Shown here: positions 7,145-13,849 of the stretch, one piece after another | Position numbering within the stretch: the stretch's first letter is position 1 | How the letters are laid out: the number at the start of each line of letters is the position of its first letter | DNA from: Desulfuromonadales bacterium | GTDB lineage: Bacteria > Desulfobacterota > Desulfuromonadia > Desulfuromonadales > Syntrophotaleaceae | Direction: 5' to 3' | Assembly (NCBI GenBank): GCA_030154185.1 | Contig: JASKKK010000025.1 | Span: forward strand, 1 to 39,240 | DNA length: 39,240 nt | Notes under the pieces: model-generated | Told to the model about the DNA's origin: nothing | Database searches by the model: none | The model's input: only the letters and a program-made list of their open reading frames with translations | Translations under genes and position numbers: made by a program

Positions 7145-8557
7145 ATGGCTGACGAAATTTTTGATCTTATCGTTTTGGGAGCTGGTCCCGGGGGTTATGT
7201 AGGTGCGATCCGCGCGGCTCAGCTCGGTATGAAAGTGGCTGTGGTTGAAAGTCGCCCGACTCTCGGTGGGGTCTGCCTCAATGAAGGCTGTATTCCGAGC
7301 AAGGCGCTGCTCGATTCGAGCGAACATTTTGCGCTGGCACGGGATAAATTCGATATGCATGGTATCGAAATCCCTGCCCCCAAACTCAATCTCGCCAAAA
7401 TGATGGAACGCAAAGAAGGGGTCGTCAGCGATCTGACCGGCGGTATTGCATTCCTCTTCAAAAAGAACAAAGTTGCCTGGATCAAGGGTGAAGGCAAACT
7501 TCTGGGTGCCGCAGGCGAAGGTGTGCAGCAGGTCGAAGTGACCGGCAAGGATGCCGGCGTGGTCAAGGGCAAGAACGTTCTTCTGGCTACCGGCGGCAAG
7601 GTGGCTCAGGTTCCCGGCATCAACGTCGACAACGACGTGATTATCGATAACTGGGGAGCTTTGTGCCTTAACGAGGTTCCCGAGCATCTGATGATCGTCG
7701 GTGCCGGTTACATCGGCCTGGAGCTTGGCTCGGTATGGCTGCGTCTCGGCGCCAAGGTGACGGTGGTTGAACTGATGCCGGAAATGCTGCCCAAAACCGA
7801 TGGTGACATTACCAAGGCTCTGCAGCGTTCGCTGAAAAAGCAGGGCATGAGCTTCAATATGGGCACCAGCGTCGTCGGCATCGATGCAGCCGGCGGTAAG
7901 GCCACCGTCAAGCTGTCCAAAAAGGACAAGGTAAAGGAAGTGGTTTGCGACAAGGTTCTGATGTCCATCGGCCGCAAGCCCAACACCGACGGTATCGGCC
8001 TCGAGGACGTCGGTGTCGAGCTGGACGAGCGGGGCTGCGTTAAGGTCGATGAAAACTATGCCACCACCGTTCCCGGCATTTACGCCATCGGCGATCTGAT
8101 CCCCGGTCCGATGCTGGCCCATAAAGCTTCCGAAGAGGCTGTGGTTTTTGTTGAGCGGCTCGTCGGCAAAAATTCCGAGGTTCACTACGGTACCATTCCC
8201 GGTGTCTGCTACACCTGGCCGGAGGTGGCTTCCGTCGGTAAAACCGAGCAGCAGCTCAAGGAAGAAGGCATCGCCGTCAAAGTCGGCAAATTCAATTTTG
8301 TCGGTAACGGCCGGGCCCGCGCCATGGCGGAGACGGAAGGCTTCGTCAAGGTTCTTGCACACGCCGATAGCGGACAGGTTCTGGGCGTACACATCTTTGG
8401 ACCGCGGGCGTCCGACATGATTGCCGAAGCAGTTGCGGTCATGAGCTATGGCGGCACCGCCCACGATATCGGTGCCATGTTCCACGGCCATCCGACCCTG
8501 TCCGAAGCGGTCAAGGAAGCCGCTTTGGATGTCGACGGCGCGGCTGTACATTGCTGA
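7145..8557 (+). CDS. lpdA: Dihydrolipoyl dehydrogenase (E3)
   Basis: The 470-residue flavoprotein reoxidises dihydrolipoamide on AcoC with NAD+. Features in order: FAD-binding GAGPGG at 12-17; the redox-active disulfide C44/C49 in CLNEGCIPSK; a second Rossmann motif (GAGYIGLELG) for NAD; the FAD-binding YAIGDL; and the C-terminal HPTLSE with catalytic H449 and E454. The start at ATG 7145 is preceded by GAGGAG. It completes the acetoin complex and would be acoL in acetoin-operon nomenclature. No lipoyl domain is fused to its N-terminus. The two terminator-like hairpins beyond it probably end the operon. Confidence 0.92.
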   Translation: MADEIFDLIVLGAGPGGYVGAIRAAQLGMKVAVVESRPTLGGVCLNEGCIPSKALLDSSEHFALARDKFDMHGIEIPAPKLNLAKMMERKEGVVSDLTGGIAFLFKKNKVAWIKGEGKLLGAAGEGVQQVEVTGKDAGVVKGKNVLLATGGKVAQVPGINVDNDVIIDNWGALCLNEVPEHLMIVGAGYIGLELGSVWLRLGAKVTVVELMPEMLPKTDGDITKALQRSLKKQGMSFNMGTSVVGIDAAGGKATVKLSKKDKVKEVVCDKVLMSIGRKPNTDGIGLEDVGVELDERGCVKVDENYATTVPGIYAIGDLIPGPMLAHKASEEAVVFVERLVGKNSEVHYGTIPGVCYTWPEVASVGKTEQQLKEEGIAVKVGKFNFVGNGRARAMAETEGFVKVLAHADSGQVLGVHIFGPRASDMIAEAVAVMSYGGTAHDIGAMFHGHPTLSEAVKEAALDVDGAAVHC

Positions 8558-8585
8558 TCTGATCGCCCTTCGCGCGCACAGATTT

Positions 8586-8627
8586 CCGTTGCAGCCGGGT
8601 TGGCGGCATGCGACCCGGCTGCAACGG
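8586..8627 (+). repeat. 15-bp perfect inverted repeat downstream of lpd
   Basis: CCGTTGCAGCCGGGT at 8586-8600 and its exact complement at 8613-8627 enclose a 12-base loop. There is no T-run after it. It may be an mRNA 3'-end stabiliser, a factor-assisted terminator or a repetitive extragenic element. Confidence 0.6.
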
Positions 8628-8686
8628 ACACAGCAGTACGATGTCGGAATCGATTCACGATAATTCATGGAGCAAAGAGAGGTTCC

Positions 8687-8771
8687 ATGGCGAAAGTTCT
8701 AGGCTAGTCCTGCGAGGGCTGACCTAATTGCCGGGAGGTGGACCTCCTAGCTGCCTTCCGGCATTTTTTTT
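8687..8771 (+). other. Leader-like six-codon frame followed by a terminator-like hairpin
   Basis: An AAAGAGAGG ribosome site precedes ATG 8687, a six-codon frame (MAKVLG) and TAG 8705-8707. Bases 8729-8763 can pair as TGCCGG/CCGGCA around an inner GGAGG/CCTCC hairpin and are followed by T8 at 8764-8771. A short frame before a terminator resembles an attenuator or the 5' part of a small RNA. The architecture is seen in the sequence; the function is inferred. Confidence 0.4.
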
Positions 8772-8804
8772 AAACGATGCTCCTCCCTTTTCAATCCTCC
8801 TGTA

Positions 8805-8848
8805 CCAAGTGGAAACGATTCGGGTCCGTTTCCACTTGGATTTTTTTT
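8805..8848 (+). terminator. Strong rho-independent terminator
   Basis: CCAAGTGGAAACG at 8805-8817 pairs perfectly with CGTTTCCACTTGG at 8827-8839, with a 9-base loop, followed by A and T8. It is the best terminator in this gap and separates the aco-lipA-lpd transcript from the nitroreductase gene. Its end is about 60 bp before that gene. Confidence 0.85.
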
Positions 8849-8907
8849 AAAACGGCAGGAGAAAGGTATGATACAGGGATAAACGCTCAAACCATTTGGA
8901 GGTATCA

Positions 8908-9735
8908 ATGAAGCAGTTTCATGTCGACAGGTCACTGTGTATTCAATGTGCCGAATGTGCCAAGGACTGTGTTTTCGGTTTGATCTCCATGGAAAGCGGC
9001 TATCCGGTCTTGCCTGCTGATAAAGAGGCGGTCTGTATCGAGTGTCAGCATTGTATGGTGGTGTGCAAACCCGGCGCTTTGAGTATTCTTGGTAGAAACC
9101 CCGCCGACAGTCTTTCTCTGGCAGGGCGGTTCCCCGATAAAAAGCAGATGGAGATATTGATCAAGGGGCGTCGTTCCATCCGACGTTATTTGCCGGACCC
9201 TCTTGCCACCGAGACCATCGATGAATTGTTGAAAATTACCGCTCACGCGCCGACAGGTGTCAACAGTTTGGGGGTGGAGTTCATCGTGGTCGAAGACCCC
9301 CGAACCATGGACGCGATTCGCAGGGAAACCCTGGAAGCATTGCAGGATTTGGCAAAAAGGGACGCCATCCCGGAGGATCTTTGTGTTCTCAAGCAAATGG
9401 TTCCTCTGATGGAACAGGGACTCGACCCCATATATCGTGGAGCACCGCATCTTTTGATAGCCTCCGCGGCCGAAGGGGTGCCGACGCGTGAAGCGGATGT
9501 TTATATCGCACTGAGTTATTTCGAGTTGCTGGCTGCCAGCGCCGGTATCGGCACAACCTGGTGCGGGCTGGCCAAATGGACCATGGCCGACCTGGCCCCC
9601 CATCTCCTGCGGAGTGTCGGTGTCCCTGAAAACCATGATGTCGTTTATATGATGCTGTTTGGCAAACCCGATGTTCAATACTATCGAACCGTTCAACGGG
9701 ACCAGGATGCCAAGATCAGGCGCCTGGTAAAGTAG
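8908..9735 (+). CDS. Ferredoxin-nitroreductase fusion protein
   Basis: The 275-residue protein joins a two-cluster ferredoxin (C11, C14, C17, C21 and C43, C46, C49, C53, both CX2CX2CX3C) to a nitroreductase-family FMN domain that starts near GRRSIRRYLPDP at about residue 88. Such proteins could pass electrons from the clusters to FMN for reduction of an unknown substrate; the family is common in anaerobes and mostly uncharacterised. The start is ATG 8908 with TTGGAGG upstream; an upstream in-frame TTG was rejected. A TATGAT box near 8868 may be its -10 element, with no clear -35. It stands alone after a strong terminator, so nothing nearby identifies the substrate. Confidence 0.8.
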   Translation: MKQFHVDRSLCIQCAECAKDCVFGLISMESGYPVLPADKEAVCIECQHCMVVCKPGALSILGRNPADSLSLAGRFPDKKQMEILIKGRRSIRRYLPDPLATETIDELLKITAHAPTGVNSLGVEFIVVEDPRTMDAIRRETLEALQDLAKRDAIPEDLCVLKQMVPLMEQGLDPIYRGAPHLLIASAAEGVPTREADVYIALSYFELLAASAGIGTTWCGLAKWTMADLAPHLLRSVGVPENHDVVYMMLFGKPDVQYYRTVQRDQDAKIRRLVK

Positions 9736-9944
9736 ATTGCAGATAGGCCCCGGGATCCAATCCGATGGCCCGGGCAGACTGAAAAATATGATAGATCGCT
9801 TTTCACAGTCGATGGTGTCAGAGAAAGAACCAGCTTCATTTGAAATGAAACTTCACTGGATGTTCGCGCATTCGAGTGCTGCCTGTTGCTTTGTTTCAAG
9901 GAGGTTTTCCCCGAAGTGATGACGCTTTTTAAAGGAGAAGGCTG

Positions 9945-10856
9945 ATGAAGCTGAAAGATATTCGTAAGGTGCTTGTCGTTGGCGGCGGGACCATAGGGCA
10001 GCAGATAGCTTTTCAATGCGCGGCACATGGCTATGCGGTCACCCTTTTCGACATTTCGCCCGATTCGTTGCGTGCTGCTAAAAGGCGCATCCGTGCTTAT
10101 GGGGATTATCTGGTGGCGGAGCGGCATATAAAACAAGAGACAGCCGAAAAGGCGATCGAGCACATCGTCCCGACTTCCGATCCCGGACAGGCTGCCGCGG
10201 AGGCGGACCTGCTGAGCGAATCGGTTCCCGAAGATCCGACATTGAAGGGCGAAGTCTTCGCGCAGTTTCATCGGCTTTGCCCCAGTCGTACGGTTTTCAC
10301 CACCAACACCTCTTTGCTGGTGCCGTCTCAATTCGCCAAGTCCACGGGCCGGCCGGAGCGTTTTCTGGCACTGCACTTCCATCAACCGGTGTGGGTTGGT
10401 AATCTGGCCGATGTGATGCCTCATTCCGGCACATCGCCGGAGGTCGTGTCGTTGGTCCGCGACTTTGCCAAATCGATCAACCAGATCCCGCTGGTTTTAC
10501 AAAAGGAAAACTACGGCTACGTTTTCAACGCCATGTACAGTGGTTTGAACAGTGCTGCCATCGCTCTGGCTGCTAATGGTGTCGCCGCTGTCGAGGATAT
10601 AGATCGTGCCTGGATGGCAGTGATGAAAATGTCCGTAGGGCCTTTGGGTATGTTGGACGTGGTCGGGCTCGATACGGTTTGGCATGTCACCGACTATTGG
10701 GCAAAACACATCAAAGATCCGCAGACCGTTAAAAATGCGGCTTTTCTCAAGCGGGAATACCTGGATAAAGGGTGGCTCGGCGTCAAGAGCGGACGAGGAT
10801 TTTATTCGTACCCCCACCCGGCATATCAGAATCCGACATTCATTCATGGTGAATGA
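9945..10856 (+). CDS. 3-hydroxyacyl-CoA dehydrogenase family protein
   Basis: The 303-residue product begins with an NAD-binding Rossmann motif GGGTIG at 13-18 and has the layout of short 3-hydroxyacyl-CoA/3-hydroxybutyryl-CoA dehydrogenases. The family histidine region reads LHFHQPVWVGNLADVMP in place of the usual HFFNPVPxMxLVE, so the substrate may differ. The C-terminal dimerisation domain (PLGMLDVVGLDTVWHV, then GRGFYSYP) is present. It would oxidise or reduce a 3-hydroxyacyl-CoA with NAD(H). The start at ATG 9945 has AAAGGAGAAGG. lipB begins 80 bp downstream, so they may share a transcript, but the functional link is unclear. Confidence 0.8.
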   Translation: MKLKDIRKVLVVGGGTIGQQIAFQCAAHGYAVTLFDISPDSLRAAKRRIRAYGDYLVAERHIKQETAEKAIEHIVPTSDPGQAAAEADLLSESVPEDPTLKGEVFAQFHRLCPSRTVFTTNTSLLVPSQFAKSTGRPERFLALHFHQPVWVGNLADVMPHSGTSPEVVSLVRDFAKSINQIPLVLQKENYGYVFNAMYSGLNSAAIALAANGVAAVEDIDRAWMAVMKMSVGPLGMLDVVGLDTVWHVTDYWAKHIKDPQTVKNAAFLKREYLDKGWLGVKSGRGFYSYPHPAYQNPTFIHGE

Positions 10857-10936
10857 TAAAATGTCTTTATGCCACTTGCGTCCAGGCGTTTTTCAATGAT
10901 TTCGGGCAGGATTGCCGAAGGTCGGAGGCATCGTCT

Positions 10937-11569
10937 ATGGAAAAAAGAGATCTAGGTCTGATGGCTTATGCCGAAGCCTATGCATTGCAGGAGAGACTGG
11001 TGCAAGAAATCGCCGCCGGTTCATCGCCGGAGGTCCTGCTGCTTGTGGAGCATCCGCCGGTATATACTATCGGTCGCACGGGCAGTCTTGAAAATGTTCT
11101 GGAGCCCGGTGTCGAAACCGTCCGCATCAATCGAGGCGGCGATATTACATACCATGCGCCCGGACAGTTGGTCGGTTACCCGCTTTTGAACCTGGGCAGA
11201 CGCGGCAGGGACCTGCGTCATTACCTTCGCTTTCTCGAGGAGGTGCTGATCTCGACAAGTGCCGATTTCGGCGTAGCCGGTACGCGCCGTGAAGGCAAAA
11301 CCGGTGTCTGGACCGAGGAGGGCAAACTGGCATCCATCGGCGCCGGAGCGCGTCGCTGGATCAGTATGCACGGCTTTGCCCTGAACGTGTCTCTGGATCT
11401 CGCCGGTTTTTCGCGCATTCACCCCTGTGGCATCGTTGGTTGTCCCATGACTTCCCTGTCGCGTATCATCGGCCGGGAAGTTGCGATAGAACAGGTCAAG
11501 TCACGCGTTGTGCATCATTTTGAAGCTTTGCTGGAGGATTGGTTGCCTCTGCAGGTTGCGACTGCCTGA
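10937..11569 (+). CDS. lipB: Octanoyl-ACP:protein octanoyltransferase
   Basis: The 210-residue enzyme moves octanoyl groups from acyl-carrier protein to lipoyl domains, the step before LipA. Conserved blocks are RGGDITYHAPGQ (66-77), the catalytic lysine K130 in GKLASIG and the catalytic cysteine C164 in HPCGI, at the spacing seen in E. coli LipB (K135/C169). I choose ATG 10937 with GGAGG at 10924-10928. An in-frame ATG at 10853 would add 28 unrelated residues and overlap the previous gene. With lipA it gives the locus a complete endogenous lipoylation route; no lipoate-protein ligase was seen in the window. The next gene starts 15 bp downstream. Confidence 0.92.
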   Translation: MEKRDLGLMAYAEAYALQERLVQEIAAGSSPEVLLLVEHPPVYTIGRTGSLENVLEPGVETVRINRGGDITYHAPGQLVGYPLLNLGRRGRDLRHYLRFLEEVLISTSADFGVAGTRREGKTGVWTEEGKLASIGAGARRWISMHGFALNVSLDLAGFSRIHPCGIVGCPMTSLSRIIGREVAIEQVKSRVVHHFEALLEDWLPLQVATA

Positions 11570-11584
11570 GTCGCCGGAGAGCCG

Positions 11585-12364
11585 ATGTCTACACCTGTAA
11601 ATCTGCACCATGAAGTGTTGGGAGAAGGGCCTGACCTGGTCATTCTTCATGGCCTTTTCGGATCACTTGACAACTGGCGTGGACCTGCAAGAATTCTCGC
11701 TCGAAAATTTCGCGTCTGGTTGCTCGATCAGCGCAATCACGGCCGGTCGCCCCATAGCGACGAGTTTCACTATGCTGCCATGGCTGAGGATCTTGGCGCT
11801 TTTCTCGATCGGCAGGGCCTGGGACGGGTACATCTGCTTGGGCATTCCATGGGCGGTAAGGCCGCCATGTCGTTTGCATCCCGGCAACAAAAGCGCGTCT
11901 CTCGTTTGATCGTTGAGGATATGGGTCCTGGTGCCTACAGCCCGCGTCATGAAGGTGTTTTCCGGGGAATGCTGAATCTCCCTCTGGCCCGGCTGCGCAG
12001 TCGCAGCGAGGCTGAAAAGTTGTTGCGAAAAGATGTTCCGGAAGCGGAAGTGCGCGGTTTTTTGCTGAAAAACCTTTACCGTCGCGACGATGGCGTTTGG
12101 GCCTGGCGCTGCAATCTGCCCGTACTTTTTGCAAGTTATCGGCACCTGCTTTCGGCATTACCGATCGACGGTCCGGTTTTTTGTCCGACCCTTTTTGTCA
12201 AGGGCGAGCTGTCCGACTATCTCGATTCGACACATCGGGGCAAATTGTTTGCCCGGTTCGTCCATAGAAAAATGGCTACGGTCCAAAACGCCGGGCATTG
12301 GGTGCATGCTGAACAGCCGGAGGCTTTTTTGCGGATAATCGAAACTTTTTTATTGGAAAACTGA
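11585..12364 (+). CDS. Alpha/beta-hydrolase (YbfF-like esterase)
   Basis: The 259-residue alpha/beta-hydrolase has an oxyanion-hole HGLFGS near residues 22-27, the nucleophile elbow GHSMGG (S88) and the late histidine in AGHWVH (about H238). LLDQRNHGRS and the general layout resemble the YbfF/abhydrolase-11 esterases, which act on acyl-CoA-like or short ester substrates in vitro; the natural substrate is unknown. No signal peptide is visible, so it should be cytoplasmic. The start at ATG 11585 has CGGAGAG and lies 15 bp after lipB, so co-transcription is likely. Whether it has any role in lipoyl or acyl-CoA metabolism is only an inference from position. Confidence 0.78.
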   Translation: MSTPVNLHHEVLGEGPDLVILHGLFGSLDNWRGPARILARKFRVWLLDQRNHGRSPHSDEFHYAAMAEDLGAFLDRQGLGRVHLLGHSMGGKAAMSFASRQQKRVSRLIVEDMGPGAYSPRHEGVFRGMLNLPLARLRSRSEAEKLLRKDVPEAEVRGFLLKNLYRRDDGVWAWRCNLPVLFASYRHLLSALPIDGPVFCPTLFVKGELSDYLDSTHRGKLFARFVHRKMATVQNAGHWVHAEQPEAFLRIIETFLLEN

Positions 12365-12418
12365 TTTCCTTTCTCTTATCCGTTTTTTCTTTCAACCTCT
12401 GTGCTGTCGGCGTGTGTT

Positions 12419-12688
12419 TTATCCTTTCCAGAACAGGTAATGCGGGTTGTCCGATAAAAAGGCCAGGCATTCCTCCAGGGTTCCTGTGAAATCGATATAT
12501 TCCCAGCGTTCCAGATTGTGAAAATAGGCCATACGCCACTGGTTTGGCGAATCGCCGGTAATCATTCGAGCGAAACATTCGCCTTCTTTGCACAGGTGCA
12601 GTTCATTGCCTTCGATATGAATGTCGAATTGGGACAGGTGGGGGTCGGCCAGGGCGATGCGCTTGGCTTTTTCGAGCATATCAGTCAT
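12419..12688 (-). CDS. Small conserved-looking protein of unknown function
   Basis: An 89-residue soluble protein on the minus strand, rich in aromatic residues, with one Cys pair (LCKEGEC) and the ending DNPHYLFWKG. I do not recognise a family. Two adjacent ATGs exist; I choose the inner one (12688) because GAGAGG then stands 5 bases upstream, against 2 for the outer. It converges on the hydrolase gene with a 54-bp gap and points away from the long structured region upstream of shc. Codon use and the good ribosome site support a real gene. Confidence 0.6.
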   Translation of the reverse strand: MTDMLEKAKRIALADPHLSQFDIHIEGNELHLCKEGECFARMITGDSPNQWRMAYFHNLERWEYIDFTGTLEECLAFLSDNPHYLFWKG

Positions 12689-13031
12689 CATTGCCTCTCT
12701 ATGGCAGTTGGTTAAGGTGTCGGAACTCAACTATGAGACACCAACGCTTCCTGTCTGTTTACATTATAGACCTTAAGTTCGTAACTCCAACAATTGTTTG
12801 TTTTTACAGGGGGGCGTCGGCCCGTGAGCCGGCGCTCGAGGAAGCTGCAGGATCTTCCGGAAATTCTGACCGGCCGGATGCGGGAAGTTGGCAGACAAAA
12901 TAAAGGGTTGCGTGGAGATTTTATCAGGCGTAAAATGTGCCTTTATGTCGGTTTTTCGGGAATAATCGGCTGGTTTTGCCGGCAATGCGATATCACCGCT
13001 CTTATATGAGAATGGTGTGACATTGAAAAAG

Positions 13032-13060
13032 TTGACTTTTTTTTGTAATCATTGTAATAT
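13032..13060 (+). promoter_or_regulatory. Sigma-70-type promoter in the shc upstream region
   Basis: TTGACT (13032-13037) and TAATAT (13055-13060) are separated by exactly 17 bp within A/T-rich DNA. Transcription would start near 13067 and run rightwards through the structured region, about 780 bp ahead of shc. Confidence 0.6.
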
Positions 13061-13279
13061 TGGTAAAAGATTGAATTTCAATCTTGTCAGGGTGTGATTA
13101 CAAAGACAGGAAACCCCATGCAAGTCATTGTGCCCGACCATGCCGGAGCTTGTGATTTTTGCCGGGGTTGCTTTTTGTGACGAATTTTCGGATAAGATAA
13201 GGCAGTTGAAACCATTTTTGCTGATCGTGGCATGAGAGACGGTTTTCATATGGGAACCGTGGAGTTTTTCTTTGTGGCA

Positions 13280-13400
13280 AGGAAATCAAAGGGGGGTGCG
13301 GACGCGTAGATCCGTACGCCGCACGAGCAAGTCCGCGGATTGGCGCCGCCACAGTGGGAAAGTGTCGATTGCGGGTGAAAGCCAGATAACAGGAATCGAT
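13280..13400 (+). ncRNA. Possible divergent cobalamin-riboswitch-like element
   Basis: In order, the segment contains GAGCAAGTCCGCGG, GCGCCGCCACAGTGGGAA and GAAAGCCAGATAACAGG. These recall the GGTGcAAaTCC, CCCGCCACTGT/GGGAA and AAGCCAGgAGACC (B12 box) blocks of cobalamin riboswitches, in the right order but compressed and imperfect. The canonical GGGAA before the first block and the final CTGCC are not evident. I judged this by eye only; it could be an unrelated structured RNA. Confidence 0.3.
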
Positions 13401-13631
13401 CAGGTGATCGATTCTATCCAAGCGGGTATAATTCGGGGTGCGGGGAACGATTCCCGGTTATTTCGCCGAAAACCTGTCAAGTAGGCACCAGATGGGAGTC
13501 CGGTATGGTTTTCTCCCGAATTCGTTTGTTCGCGGGGGAAGGAAACAACCGTTTCCGAAAGGCGATGCATCGGTGTTTCCTACCTGAATTTCTTTGATAA
13601 ACAACTGCAGCATTTCCCGTTACCGGCATCA

Positions 13632-13671
13632 CCGCTTTTTCTTTGCAATGAAGAAAAAGCGGCATTTCTGT
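13632..13671 (+). terminator. Hairpin with U-containing tail upstream of shc
   Basis: CCGCTTTTTCTT (13632-13643) pairs perfectly with AAGAAAAAGCGG (13651-13662) around a 7-base loop and is followed by CATTTCTGTT. It is an intrinsic-terminator-like structure that would end the RNA started at about 13067, or act as a regulated terminator ahead of shc. Confidence 0.55.
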
Positions 13672-13849
13672 TATGCGACGGTTTGTCAGAGGGGGCTGCA
13701 GTTTGGTATATGGGTTGCATTAATATTCGACAAGTGAATCGCAAGGTTTGTCAGCCTGTAGGTATGGCTGAGCGTTCCGATCGGATTCACGTGCGTTTGC
13801 AAGCGTTTGGTGATTTGTTGTGAAGTACTACACAGGAGGCATTCATCCA

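Larger units (their letters stand above)
12689..13849 (+). promoter_or_regulatory. 1.16-kb divergent gene-free region upstream of shc
   Basis: No credible protein gene is visible: short frames here lack ribosome sites. The region holds a sigma-70 promoter (13032-13060), a G/C-rich structured segment with cobalamin-riboswitch-like pieces (about 13280-13395), a 9-bp perfect hairpin (13393-13414; arms GAATCGATC/GATCGATTC, loop AGGT) and a second hairpin at 13632-13662. A possible promoter -10 for shc (TAATAT) lies near 13720. A long untranslated leader or a separate noncoding RNA would explain the layout. Confidence 0.5.

Noticed and set aside
8687-8722. Reading TAG 8705 as pyrrolysine in an extended mini-frame (MAKVLG then SCEG)
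   Set aside because: No pyrrolysine genes are visible, the frame is only 11 codons, and the downstream TGA follows at once. A short leader or chance frame is simpler.
9736-9944. Short open frame and GC-rich dyad between the nitroreductase and 3-hydroxyacyl-CoA dehydrogenase genes
   Set aside because: The frame lacks a ribosome site and the dyad (around 9747-9776) is imperfect without a T-run. Nothing functional can be supported.
12794-13009. A 71-residue open frame in the gap upstream of shc
   Set aside because: No ribosome site, odd Arg-rich composition and no recognisable features.
13272-13484. A 70-residue open frame overlapping the structured region
   Set aside because: No ribosome site at a workable distance, and the DNA is better explained by RNA structure.
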